From: Pholis gunnellus
Taxonomy: Eukaryota > Chordata > Actinopteri > Perciformes > Pholidae
Reading direction: 5' to 3'
DNA length: 64,000 nucleotides
Assembly (NCBI GenBank): GCA_910591455.2
Contig: OU342808.1
Coordinates: forward strand, 23,054,714 to 23,118,713
Part shown: positions 40,517 through 50,061 of the stretch, in pieces
How positions within the stretch are numbered: position 1 is the stretch's first letter
How the letters are laid out: every line of letters starts with the position of its first letter
Program-made: the position numbers and the translations under genes
Notes under the pieces: generated by a model
The model's input: the letters and a program-made list of their open reading frames with translations, nothing else
The model's database searches: none
What the model was told of the DNA's origin: nothing

Positions 40517-43068
40517 TATTATGTTTTCTTTAGCGTATTATCACCTGAATATAAAAATTGTTTGATTTTGAATACCTTTAGAATTAGGTAGTAGACCTTT
40601 CAGTTGGTTGCAATCTGCAACCTCACCGCTAGTTGTCGCCACATCCTTCACACAGATGTCTAAGACACAATTTGTGACAGATTTAGGTAAAATATATATA
40701 TATACATAAAAAGATTTGTTTTATTTTGACCCTGCAGGAGTGAGGACATCTATGACTTTGTCTACATTGATGCCTTTGGTAAAGGCAAACAGCTGACCGC
40801 CAAGGAGTGCGAGTACCTCATTGGCCACCAGGTGACGGCAGACTACTACAGTGCCATCAGCACCACCGAGGTGCTGCTCAGGATGGTGGGAAACCTGCTT
40901 AACATCGGCAAAAGAGGGTAAGAGAACAACCACCTGACTGTCCCAGCTGGCTCTCTGATGCTGGAGAGAGAGGGGTTGGTGGAGGATTGATATACGGTCA
41001 AAGCATGGTATGAATTATTGTAATGCATTTAATGCAAATGACTTTACCTGCACTGTGTGGTCTCTGTCAGGGAGGGCAATGAGAAATCCTACCAGCTGTT
41101 GAGAGACTCTCTGGACCTCTACCTCACTATCAACCCAGATAATGTGCAGTACCTGCTGCTGCAGGCACGCCTCTACTTCCATCTGGGCATCTGGCCAGAA
41201 AAGGTCCGAACACACAACCTGATGCTCTAATGAGATTCACTTCAATCAAATATGAACCGTTTCAGCCCACAGCGCTTCACCTCACCGCATTGTCCACTGA
41301 TGTCTGTCCTCTGTTCCAGGTGCTTGACATCCTGCAGCACATTCAGGCGTTGGATCCCTCCCAGCACGGGGCGGTGGGTTACCTGGTGCAGCACACGCTG
41401 GAGCACATCCAGCACAAGAAACATCCCGTCACACCCGAGGTGAAGAAGCGCAGCGCTCCAGAACACCTGGAGGTCCAGTATTCCGTCGGCCTCATCATGA
41501 AACACAAGAGGTGGGTCACGCGAAACATGTTGTTCGGCCGTCCTCTTATCCGTGAACGCATCCCATTGCAATCCCCCTCACAGTGTGTCTGTCCTGGTCC
41601 ATCTCCTCCACCAGGTCCGGGTATAACTGTGTGATCTACGGCTGGGACCCAAAGTGCACCATGAGTCAGGAGTGGATCACCACCATGAGGGTCCACCAGC
41701 TGTCCAACGGGGCCAACCAGCCTTTCTACAACGTCCTCGTACAGGACGGAACGTGTCGCTACGCAGCACAAGGTACGGATCGTGTACACCAGTATGGTGA
41801 TGGGAAATATCCTCACGGTGAGCAAATGTTTGCCGGTTACGTGATGATTAATGAAATGAAGGGGATAATTGCCCTTGGGAAGGAATGTATCACTGCACCC
41901 ACCGGTATAATAAATCAAGTGAAATGGCCAGACACAGACAAATAAATCATGAATTGCTAAAGTTCCCAATTATGTTTAATTGCGCTTGCAAAAGAGCATT
42001 GCAAGAATGCATTTATGAGGCCAGAAAGGAAGAGAAAAAAACAGAGTACCACTCTAATAACACAAGCCCACTTTGTTCACATTGCTAGTTATTTGGGGGG
42101 AAATTGCAGAAATAGTACAAAATTGGAACATATGACTGATAAACTGATGTTATCTACTAAAAAAACATAAAAAGAAAACTGCCAGCTGATAAGACGAGAG
42201 GAAGTCTGCAGCACAAACAATGTCAAACTTCCTAGTTCTCATACAAGCATGTAGACAAACTGGTACATGGGGAAACTGAGGGAATCTTTTCTAACTGCAG
42301 ACGGGACAAATGCATCCCTGTCATAACATGTGTACTCGGACATTAGTATGTGGCTTGTTGGACATGATGGGTGATAGGAACTCTATGTTTAACTTGCATT
42401 AATAAGAATCAGTCAGTAAGAATGAATAAAACAAAGCCTGCAAGCTGGTTCAAGGCACACGCTTTAGTGATGCTGCATGATGACATTTTGTACATCTCCA
42501 CTAGGCTGACTCGTATCATCCCTTGTCCTTACTTGCTCCCTCTGCTGCTCGGCCTGCTGATGCAGCTTTCATTGTTTGCACGTGTTCTCTTTGCCCCCTC
42601 CACCAGCTCAGCATTCACCTGCACTCTGTTCCCTGAGATGCCAAAATACATTTGACTTTTTCTTAATAAACTCAATATTTTGATATGTGAGTTGTCTGTT
42701 TGCCTCGGTCTTGTATGTATATTAATAATGGATGGGACTGTTTTGTATGAATTTCCGCTTTCAACTAGTTTATACAATCTCCATTGTCTTTAATCAGACT
42801 GTCACTTGTTCATTGTTGTTCCTCAGAGAACCTGGAGCCCCACTCGGCGCCCCTGGAGATTGGCCACCCGGAGGTGGGACGTTACTTCTCCGAGTTTGCC
42901 AACACCTACTATTTTGCCAACGAAGAACTGCAGACGCGATACCCAGAGGACATAGTTGAAACTTTGGGCACGGTGCAGGAGCTTTACCACAGACCGACAC
43001 CTGGCCTTGGGAACCAGGACCAGGCTTCTGCCACAGACCAAAACAACCACCAAGCCGCGCCCATGTAG
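37765..43068 (+). CDS. fbxo21: F-box only protein 21; 12 coding exons
   Basis: Coding exons: 37765-37988, 38531-38666, 38778-38872, 39044-39165, 39358-39504, 39660-39796, 39910-40046, 40738-40917, 41071-41203, 41320-41510, 41615-41772, 42827-43068. All junctions are GT/AG and in phase; 633 aa (human FBXO21 628). The F-box lies at about residues 24-72 (LTDLPTELLEHILCF ... GKVWGHQYKLRW) and would bind SKP1 in an SCF ubiquitin ligase. A SirB1/transglutaminase-like region covers about 190-420, with RTGIPISLSVLYMNLARKLG near residue 292 and VYIDAFGKGKQLT. A YccV/HspQ-like domain lies at about 497-560 (GYNCVIYGWDPKC ... FYNVLVQDGTCRYAAQEN). The N-terminal F-box exon is much more diverged from the human protein than the C-terminal half. 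The start is the only in-frame ATG upstream of the F-box in exon 1. Neighbouring tesc is also its neighbour in human. Confidence 0.96.
40485..40513. repeat. (AT)n microsatellite in fbxo21 intron 7
   Basis: About 14 AT units in the intron 40047-40737; a shorter TA run occurs near 40693-40704. Confidence 0.9.
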
Positions 43069-43981
43069 CGGCGCCGCTGTGTCAAACCCGGGATAACCGA
43101 TTACTGGTCACCCATTCTCAATTCACAGTCCACTTAGCTGTTGCTTCGTTGCACATACTCAAGACCAGGACCTGTGTACAAAACCAGCTAGTATACAGTA
43201 TTCTCAGAAACAAGAAATGATTCACAAATGTGATTTTTGTACCACAGTCAGGCTCCTGTGCAGGTCAGGAAAGAAATATCTGAAAAAGACCAAAAAGTTG
43301 TTATTGTTTGGACACACACGTCTAATACCACGGTGTATTTGTTGTGAAAACAAAGCTCAAACGAAGGAGCGATCGGGCCTAGACGATGGTCGTTATCCAG
43401 GAAGCAGGATCTTCAAATCCAGTCATGCAGTTGAGTTTTAAAAAAAAAAAAGCATGGAAACTCCAAAATAATGCATAACTAGACACCTTGAAGAAGAAAA
43501 AAAGAATGTAGACTTGAAGTTAAGTGGACGAGTAAATTCAGGATGGGTATCCAGGTGCTGTAAATCTTCCTTTACCTAAAACCAAGGAATGCTCCTTTAC
43601 CCAGAGCTCCCCAACCCGTGACTACAACTCCCTGCACCCAGCACCAGTCAAATCAGCCCCCAGCATATAGTCCCAACCCGTCCCATCCCGTTCCGCCCCC
43701 CCCAGTTCCAGTGCCACACAAAAGACTGTACAGAAGATACTTTGTAAATTGACTCCCACTTTTAATTCCCCATCTTTTCATCACGTTTCATGCACTTACG
43801 AAAGTTAAACTTTCACATTTGTAGATTACCTCGTTTGTTTTTTCCTGTGTATTAACAAGTGAAACGTGTCATGGCTCCTCGGTGTTGTTGAGCTGTTAAT
43901 GGAGAAACAGAAGAAGAACCAATAGCGTCCCCGTTGACTTGAAACAGAAATGACTCTCCGCTGTGAGGAACTTACAAAAAC

Positions 43982-43987
43982 AATAAA
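43982..43987 (+). terminator. Polyadenylation signal of fbxo21
   Basis: AATAAA about 910 nt after the fbxo21 stop, followed by a T/GT-rich stretch (TTTCAAGTTTTAATGTCAC). The interval 43,069-44,000 is therefore read as 3' UTR. Confidence 0.65.
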
Positions 43988-44259
43988 GCGTTTCAAGTTT
44001 TAATGTCACTTCTCGCTGACTTATTTTACTGAGCTCAATGAGCATTCATTGCTTTACTAGTGGAATGCACAAACCGGGAGACTGTGGGTTATTTTTCCCC
44101 TGACAGTGCTCGAAGTGGGACAGTTTGAAAAAGGAGGGATCAAATATAAAGAAACATTATAAAAAAATGTTATGAATCAGCTCTTTTGATTTACAGAAAT
44201 AATTGTGTAACTATAGCAATATCTGTTGATTTTTTTGGGGAGTTTTTCTCGGTGGACCT

Positions 44260-44400
44260 CCAATCCTACACTCACCGTAAAATAACGGTAACCTACTGGC
44301 AGCAGGGACGCCAGTAATTCACTTTTTTTACGGTGCAGCTACCCTAATTTACATTATTTTACCGTATACTGGATTGTGGTATGTAATAGTAGGATAACTG
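44260..44400. repeat. Dispersed ACGGTAAAAT-type repeat fragment
   Basis: Contains CACCGTAAAATAACGGTAAC and, about 45 bases on, TTTTTTTACGGTGCAG and ATTATTTTACCGTATACTG, in inverted arrangement. It resembles AT-rich MITE-like repeats of fish in which ACGGTAAA motifs recur. No boundaries or target duplication can be defined. Confidence 0.4.
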
Positions 44401-44940
44401 GGTTGCCAGAATGTTACCATTTATTTACAAAGGGTAATACAACCCGCAACAGGAAGTGCAGAGATTGAGACTCATTTCTGGGTTTTAGGACTCATTCTTG
44501 AAGCATTATAAACTTGAAATATCTGTAGTTTTAACAGCAGTAGTCACAGTTTCAGTGGTATTAGTAATAGCAGTAGTACTATTAATTGTAGTGGTAATAT
44601 TTTCAATATAAACAGGGCAGTTTCCTGCTGGGAAATAAGTTAAGTTATGATTTTTATGTATTCATTAATTTTGATAATAATACTCCGTTGCAGCCATATT
44701 TTACACATCTGAAGTCTCTTGTGCTCCTCCTCAGGGAGGCTCGAAATCCGCCGTGTCGGACGCCGCCCAGCTGTTGTCTCAGTCCGAATCACCCAGAACA
44801 CCAACTCGGCCTCGAACAATGTAATTGGTTTCATAAACATCTATTTTTTGCAGACTCCTTCTGACAGTTCTGTATTTTCAACATCCTCAAGTCCCTCAAA
44901 TCCACAAGTCTTTAGTTGTCAACCAACCAATCTACTTCGC

Positions 44941-44995
44941 TTTATATTGATACAAATATACACATTTTACTGTTTATTAATAATATATTTTATAT

Positions 44996-45038
<43 letters not shown>

Positions 45039-45134
45039 ATGAAATAAAAATATAAACTCAAAAATAAATATTAAATAAATATATTAAAAAGAAATATACA
45101 AAAAAAAAAATATATATATATAAAAATGAAATTG

Positions 45135-45211
<77 letters not shown>

Positions 45212-45350
45212 GAAATATAATTTTATAAATAAAAATACAAAAATATAAATTCAAAAATAAATAAATATACATATACAAATATAATCTTATGAATATAAAA
45301 ATATAAACTCAAAAATTAATATATTAAATACAAATATAATTTTTATTTAA
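44941..45350. repeat. AT-rich low-complexity block with (TA)n tracts
   Basis: About 400 bases of nearly pure A/T, including TA runs at 45003-45035 and 45111-45207 joined by repeats of AAATATAA and AAAATAAAT. It lies just where the 3' end of the USP-like gene (minus strand) should continue. Confidence 0.9.
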
Positions 45351-45503
45351 TGGAATAATATTGTCTTGGTGACGCACTCTTCGAGAGGACACATTTGTTA
45401 ATGGTACATGAAGAAGGGCCTGAAGAAGAAGGGGATTGTTAAGCCTTGAAATTTGATTCATTTTCAACAAGTGACGACCGCCAAACGCAGCCTAACAACT
45501 TAC

Positions 45504-45564
45504 CAGAGTCAGCTGTGGAGCCAAAATGGCTGACGATGCTCACCAGAGAGTAGTCAGTTGTCAT
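45504..45564 (-). pseudogene. USP37-like deubiquitinase, exon with the VSIVSH box
   Basis: After an acceptor (TTTTTTTAG) the exon encodes YSLVSIVSHFGSTADSG and ends in GTAAGT. This matches the segment just before the catalytic His loop (GHYIS) of USP37/29-type ubiquitin proteases. The exon carrying the catalytic His itself is not found downstream, where the AT-rich block begins. It is part of the broken USP locus with 45684-45807, 45910-45985, 46140-46211, 53894-54037 and 54374-54530. Confidence 0.7.
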
Positions 45565-45683
45565 CTAAAAAAAGATCGCAGGTAGCAACACATGCAGACA
45601 GCAGGAACTAAGGATTCGATTTCTGTGTTTTTCTCCGAATCTTTCTTCTAAGTTGCATTTTCTTTACTGAACATAATTTGTAC

Positions 45684-45807
45684 CTGATTATAAATGCTGG
45701 ATCCAGAGTTCACCATCAGCTCCCTCGATAGCTTGACGGGGGTTTGCACCTTTTCCAAGTCATATGACGCAGTGAATCTGAATCTCTTCAGGTGGAGGAT
45801 CAGGATG
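45684..45807 (-). pseudogene. USP37-like deubiquitinase, exon with ILILHLKRF box
   Basis: The acceptor CAACAG leads into a frame reading ILILHLKRFRFTASYDLEKV and ending SIYNQ before GTACAA. The LILxLKRF motif is diagnostic of USP-family ubiquitin hydrolases. Its required entry phase (two bases carried over) does not fit the 76-nt exon upstream, which implies a one-base loss there. Confidence 0.75.
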
Positions 45808-45909
45808 CTGTTGACAGGAAAGAGATGGAGGAAGAGGGTCAGATCTCAGATTGACAGAGGAAGACAGAAGGAGGTGAAACTGACACCGGTGATGGATGAT
45901 ATTACTCAC

Positions 45910-45985
45910 TCTGGCAGGGTGGAGAAGGACACCTGCTGCCAAACTCTTCGGTGCCGCACGTGCAGCGATACTCCAGCTGGTTCTC
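45910..45985 (-). pseudogene. USP37-like deubiquitinase, exon with zinc-finger half and frameshift
   Basis: It begins ENQLEYRCTCG after a CTGCTGCAG acceptor, corresponding to the YxCxxC zinc-ribbon part of USP37-like catalytic domains. It must end in the frame SFSTLP before GTGAGT to join ILILHLKRF. The two halves are in different frames, so one base is missing inside the exon. The exon is 76 nt where 77 (or 74) would restore phase with the preceding 72-nt exon and the following 124-nt exon. Confidence 0.7.
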
Positions 45986-46139
45986 CTGCAGCAGGGAATT
46001 TAGTGTAGTCGAAATCTTTTCAAAGGTGATGGCAAAATCCCTGCGACAAACATCTTCATACAAATTAACAACATTTGGTAGAGTGCCGGAGGCAAAAATC
46101 CTACCAAATGTTGAGTAAATGAGCAGATGTGGAGCTTAC

Positions 46140-46211
46140 TTTGAGATATTCCTCCAGACACTGGCTCACTGAGCAGCCAGGCTGGAGGTCCAAGGACAGG
46201 TTCAGATGTGC
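46140..46211 (-). pseudogene. USP37-like deubiquitinase, exon SLDLQPG...CLEEYLK
   Basis: A 72-nt exon (24 codons) encodes SLDLQPGCSVSQCLEEYLK, equivalent to the LSIDLP...SIQDSLDLFF segment of human USP37. The donor is GTAAGC. Its acceptor (TGTGATGTAG, then GCA) is the first unit of the 31-bp minisatellite that extends upstream in transcript sense to 47.5 kb. Confidence 0.7.
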
Positions 46212-47536
46212 CTACATCACAGTAGACGTTATTAGATGTTGCCTACATCACAGTAGACGTTATTAGATGTTGCCTACATCACAGTAGACGTTATTAGATG
46301 TTGCCTACATCACAGTAGAAGTTAGTAGATGTTGCCTACATCACAGTAGAAGTTAGTAGATGTTGCCTACATCACAGTAGAAGTTATTAGATGTTGCCTA
46401 CATCACAGTAGAAGTTAGTAGATGTTGCCTACATCACAGTAGAAGTTAGTAGATGTTGCCTACATCACAGTAGAAGTTAGTAGATGTTGCCTACATCACA
46501 GTAGACGTTATTAGATGTTGCCTACATCACAGTAGACGTTATTAGATGTTGCCTACATCACAGTAGAAGTTAGTAGATGTTGCCTACATCACAGTAGAAG
46601 TTAGTAGATGTTGCCTACATCACAGTAGAAGTTATTAGATGTTGCCTACATCACAGTAGAAGTTATTAGATGTTGCCTACATCACAGTAGAAGTTAGTAG
46701 ATGTTGCCTACATCACAGTAGACGTTATTAGATGTTGCCTACATCACAGTAGAAGTTAGTAGATGTTGCCTACATCACAGTAGAAGTTAGTAGATGTTGC
46801 CTACATCACAGTATACGTTATTAGATGTTGCCTACATCACAGTAGAAGTTAGTAGATGTTGCCTACATCACAGTAGACGTTATTAGATGTTGCCTACATC
46901 ACAGTAGACGTTAGTAGATGTTGCCTACATCACAGTAGACGTTATTAGATGTCGCCTACATCACAGTAGAAGTTAGTAGATGTTGCCTACGTCACAGTAG
47001 AAGTTAGTAGATGTTGCCTACATCACAGTAGACGTTATTAGATTATTACAACATCCGATAATGTATACCATCACAGTATACGTTATTAGATGTTGCCTAC
47101 ATCACAGTAGAAGTTAGTAGATGTTGCCTACATCACAGTAGACGTTATTAGATGTTGCCTACATCACAGTAGACGTTATTAGATGTTGCCTACATCACAG
47201 TAGAAGTTAGTAGATGTTGCCTACATCACAGTAGACGTTATTAGATGTTGCCTACATCACAGTAGACGTTATTAGATGTCGCCTACATCACAGTAGAAGT
47301 TAGTAGATGTTGCCTACATCACAGTAGAAGTTAGTAGATGTTGCCTACATCACAGTAGACGTTAATAGATTATTACAACATCCGATAATGTATACCATCA
47401 CAGTATACGTTATTAGATGTTGCCTACATCACAGTAGACGTTATTAGATTATTACAACATCCGATAATGTATACCATCACAGTATACGTTATTAGATGTT
47501 GCCTACATCACAGTAGAAGTTATTAGATGTTGCCTA
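46212..47536. repeat. 31-bp minisatellite, about 43 units
   Basis: Head-to-tail units of 31 bp, read on the plus strand as TTGCCTACATCACAGTAGA followed by CGTTATTAGATG or AGTTAGTAGATG. Three longer variant units containing TTACAACATCCGATAATG occur near 47,042, 47,370 and 47,450. There are two main subtypes, GACGTTATT and GAAGTTAGT. The array abuts a USP exon on one side and the C-terminal part of the unknown ORF region on the other. Confidence 0.95.
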
Positions 47537-47850
47537 GGCCGTTGGGAAATTATCTCCAGTTCGCGGTCCAGTGGGGATCTGTCTAGAGACAGAGTTTGTT
47601 TTGGCTCCACAAGGCTTTCATGATTTAACATTGGTTTAAAAAGGATTTCAGTCCTTGCTTCCAGCTCGCGATAGGTCTGGTAATGTTTGAGTTCATACTC
47701 AAACTTACGTAGTTGACCCTGAGATTTGAAGTACTCACTCAGCATTTCAAGTTCTTCATTCACAGGATGAAGTTTTAAATGTGACTCAGAGCCTTCATCG
47801 GGAGTGATGTCCAGATTAATTACAGGCTCTTCACTTGGAGCAATAAAGGG
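47503..47850 (-). pseudogene. In-frame 3' extension of the unknown ORF beyond its stop codon
   Basis: Directly after the TAA that ends the 695-codon ORF (47853-47851) the same frame stays open for 115 more codons, to a stop at 47503-47505. It contains FEYELKHYQTYRELEARTE (codons at about 47,640-47,705), which resembles LEHDLNYYQTIRDLEVKTE near residue 35 of the main ORF. The final residues are encoded by the first minisatellite units, so the end is chimeric. It would be translated only by stop readthrough or in an allele lacking the stop. Confidence 0.5.
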
Positions 47851-49938
47851 TTATTCCTGTGCTGTTGCAGCTGGCCAAGGTTCATCAAGTGCGTCCTCAT
47901 ATACTGAGTCAGAAATTGAATGTTTGTCATCGAAACTCTCCATGGAGATTTCCCGAACCTCCTTTCCACATATGAAGATGTTGGAGATGCCTTTGCCCAC
48001 AGATGAGAAGAACTTGCTGATGGTGCTGGGCTTTTTGGGTAGTCGTGTCAGTCTCCATTCGACATTGTTGGCCATACAGTTCCCAAATTCTCGAGGGTTC
48101 TGAGAGGGTTCTTCCTGTGCTGTTGCAGCTGGCCAAGGTTCATCAAGTGCGTCCTCATATACTGAGTCAGAAATTGAATGTTTGTCATCGAAACAATGTC
48201 GTGTCAGTCTCCATTCGACATTGTTGGCCATACAGTTCCCAAATTCTCGAGGGTTCTGAGAGGGTTCTTCCTGTGCTGTTGCAGCTGGCCAAGGTTCATC
48301 AAGTGCGTCCTCATATACTGAGTCAGAAATTGAATGTTTGTCATCGAAACTCTCCATGGAGATTTCCCGAACCTCCTTTCCACATATGAAGATGTTGGAG
48401 ATGCCTTTGCCCACAGATGAGAAGAACTTGCTGATGGTGCTGGGCTTTTTGGGTAGTCGTGTCAGTCTCCATTCGACATTGTTGGCCATACAGTTCCCAA
48501 ATTCTCGAGGGTTCTGAGAGGGTTCTTCCTGTGCTGTTGCAGCTGGCCAAGGTTCATCAAGTGCGTCCTCATATACTGAGTCAGAAATTGAATGTTTGTC
48601 ATCGAAACAATGTCGTGTCAGTCTCCATTCGACAATGGTGGCCATACAGTTCCCAAATTCTCGTTGCTCTAATTTCATGGCCAACCGCACCTTTTTTAAA
48701 CTGCCCCATATCACACACAGGTCTTTGAAAATGGCCTTGTCAAGTTTTTTTAATATTTTGGGATCCAAATCGACATCCTGAACTTCGATCCACGTTCTTT
48801 CAAACAGACGCATAGTGATGTCCTCGATGTCCGCAGTCGTCCAGGTCAGATCTGTTTTTTTGAATATCCGCGAAACCAGTGCCTCCACGAATACCTGAAC
48901 TAACCTTTCCTTTGGTCCTTGCTGTGCTGTTGCATCTGGCGCAGGTTCATCGACTGCGTCCTCATATGATGAGCCAGTTGTTGAACGTTTGTCATTGAAC
49001 CAGAAGAACGGATGATACTTAGGGTACGTTTTGTGTGAGATGATCTTATCATTCATCTCTCTCATGAAAGACCACATTTTGGTCAGTATCTCAGCATACG
49101 TGTCCCAGTGTGACAATTCCCTGTATCCGATTCTTTTTGGGATGATTATAGGCTGCATCCCCCCATTTGCTAAGTAAGTGACGAAGTAATCCCCAACTGA
49201 ACTTGTGTTTTTACATCTGACGATCTTTGGGCAATAGTCACTCTCATCTTGATCAGTTACAGGCTTCATCCCCCCATTTGCTAAGTAACTGAGGAGGTAA
49301 TCCCTAACTGAACTTGTGATTGTACATCTGACGATGTTTGGGCAATAATCACTCTCATCTTGATCGATGTATGACATGATTTCAATACCGTAGCGATCTA
49401 TGATATCCATTCCTGTTGGAAATATCTTTTTATATCTCTTCTGGTCTTTCAGAATTAGCCAAAGAAAGTATTTAGCAAGACCTTCAACCTCCGGAGAGAT
49501 TTCCTCTTTTGACAGATCACGCTTAATGCCTGTCAATGCCTCAATGATCTCGATTATTGAATCTTTAATCTCCTTAACAATAATTTCAAGATGTTCAACC
49601 TCCCACACCATGCGTGGTGAAGTCGAATATCTATCGAAAAGACCTCCGGCGTATTTATCTCTTATGCCTTTGAATTTACTTGGCTTACCCGGATGTTTCA
49701 GCCAGTACTTCATCATGTCCCTAAAAGTACGACATTTGCCTCTCAAATCATCATAGTCTGTGAGATCAGGCTGTTTGACGCTTTCAGTCTTTACTTCCAG
49801 GTCGCGAATGGTCTGGTAATAGTTGAGATCATGCTCCAATACTGTGGCAGTCTCTTCTGCGATAAAGTGGAGGGGAGATTTGAGAGCACTTCTGTCCATC
49901 AGCATCTCCTCTATCTGTGGTCTTTCTAGTCTATCCAT
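47851..49938 (-). CDS. Unrecognised intronless protein, 695 aa, with internal duplications
   Basis: A single open frame far too long for chance in this AT-rich setting. The start is a strong Kozak context (AAAACCATGGATAG). I do not recognise the family. No signal peptide or membrane segment is evident; the composition is charged and largely helical-looking. Residues 192-228 and 229-265 are a tandem 37-residue duplication (DQDESDYCPxIVRC ... YLANGGMxP). A module with YEDAxDEPxPxATAQ occurs at about residue 324 and four more times toward the C-terminus, where two 414-bp in-frame repeats lie. A second C-terminal module reads LPKKPSTISKFFSSVGKG. The stop lies in the last repeat, where sister copies have GAA instead of TAA. 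It sits between fragments of a USP-like gene on the same strand. A CRE palindrome lies 116-123 bp upstream. It could be a lineage-specific fish gene or an old retrocopy; function unknown. Confidence 0.6.
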   Translation of the reverse strand: MDRLERPQIEEMLMDRSALKSPLHFIAEETATVLEHDLNYYQTIRDLEVKTESVKQPDLTDYDDLRGKCRTFRDMMKYWLKHPGKPSKFKGIRDKYAGGLFDRYSTSPRMVWEVEHLEIIVKEIKDSIIEIIEALTGIKRDLSKEEISPEVEGLAKYFLWLILKDQKRYKKIFPTGMDIIDRYGIEIMSYIDQDESDYCPNIVRCTITSSVRDYLLSYLANGGMKPVTDQDESDYCPKIVRCKNTSSVGDYFVTYLANGGMQPIIIPKRIGYRELSHWDTYAEILTKMWSFMREMNDKIISHKTYPKYHPFFWFNDKRSTTGSSYEDAVDEPAPDATAQQGPKERLVQVFVEALVSRIFKKTDLTWTTADIEDITMRLFERTWIEVQDVDLDPKILKKLDKAIFKDLCVIWGSLKKVRLAMKLEQREFGNCMATIVEWRLTRHCFDDKHSISDSVYEDALDEPWPAATAQEEPSQNPREFGNCMANNVEWRLTRLPKKPSTISKFFSSVGKGISNIFICGKEVREISMESFDDKHSISDSVYEDALDEPWPAATAQEEPSQNPREFGNCMANNVEWRLTRHCFDDKHSISDSVYEDALDEPWPAATAQEEPSQNPREFGNCMANNVEWRLTRLPKKPSTISKFFSSVGKGISNIFICGKEVREISMESFDDKHSISDSVYEDALDEPWPAATAQE
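47856..48690. repeat. In-frame 414-bp tandem repeat (258 + 156 bp sub-units), two copies
   Basis: The string CCTGTGCTGTTGCAGCTGG recurs at 47856, 48114, 48270 and 48528, so the spacing alternates 258 and 156 bp and the full period is 414 bp. All three lengths are divisible by three (86, 52 and 138 codons). The longer sub-unit contains an extra segment (GGCTTTTTGGGTAG side) that the shorter lacks. Copies look almost identical. Confidence 0.93.
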
Positions 49939-50053
49939 GGTTTTATTCTGATCTTCGATGCAGTAAAGATTTCACGTCTACTCGGGTCTAGGGTAGGTAC
50001 AATAACGCGTCACTGTCTATGAAAGACATCAAAGGATCAGACGCCACAAGACG

Positions 50054-50061
50054 TGACGTCA
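50054..50061. promoter_or_regulatory. Palindromic CRE (TGACGTCA) upstream of the unknown ORF
   Basis: A full 8-bp cAMP-response element palindrome inside GTGACGTCACAA, 116-123 bp upstream of the ATG at 49938. Full-site CREs close to start sites are a usual feature of CREB/ATF-bound promoters. There is no TATA box nearby. Evidence is motif only. Confidence 0.35.

Noticed and set aside
41379..41969. 196-codon open frame, minus strand
   Set aside because: Antisense shadow of fbxo21 exons 10 and 11, kept open by their codon bias.
44640..44840. Minus-strand frame EAELVFWVIRTETTAGRRP as the last USP exon
   Set aside because: Does not contain the expected GHYIS or tyrosine-rich C-terminal USP motifs in any frame.
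46212..47536. CRISPR-like regular repeats
   Set aside because: The 31-bp units are contiguous with no unique spacers and lie in vertebrate intron-rich DNA; this is a minisatellite.
48045..48728. Plus-strand open frames with repeated LPVLLQLAKVHQVRPHIL
   Set aside because: Antisense shadows of the repeated part of the 695-codon minus-strand ORF.
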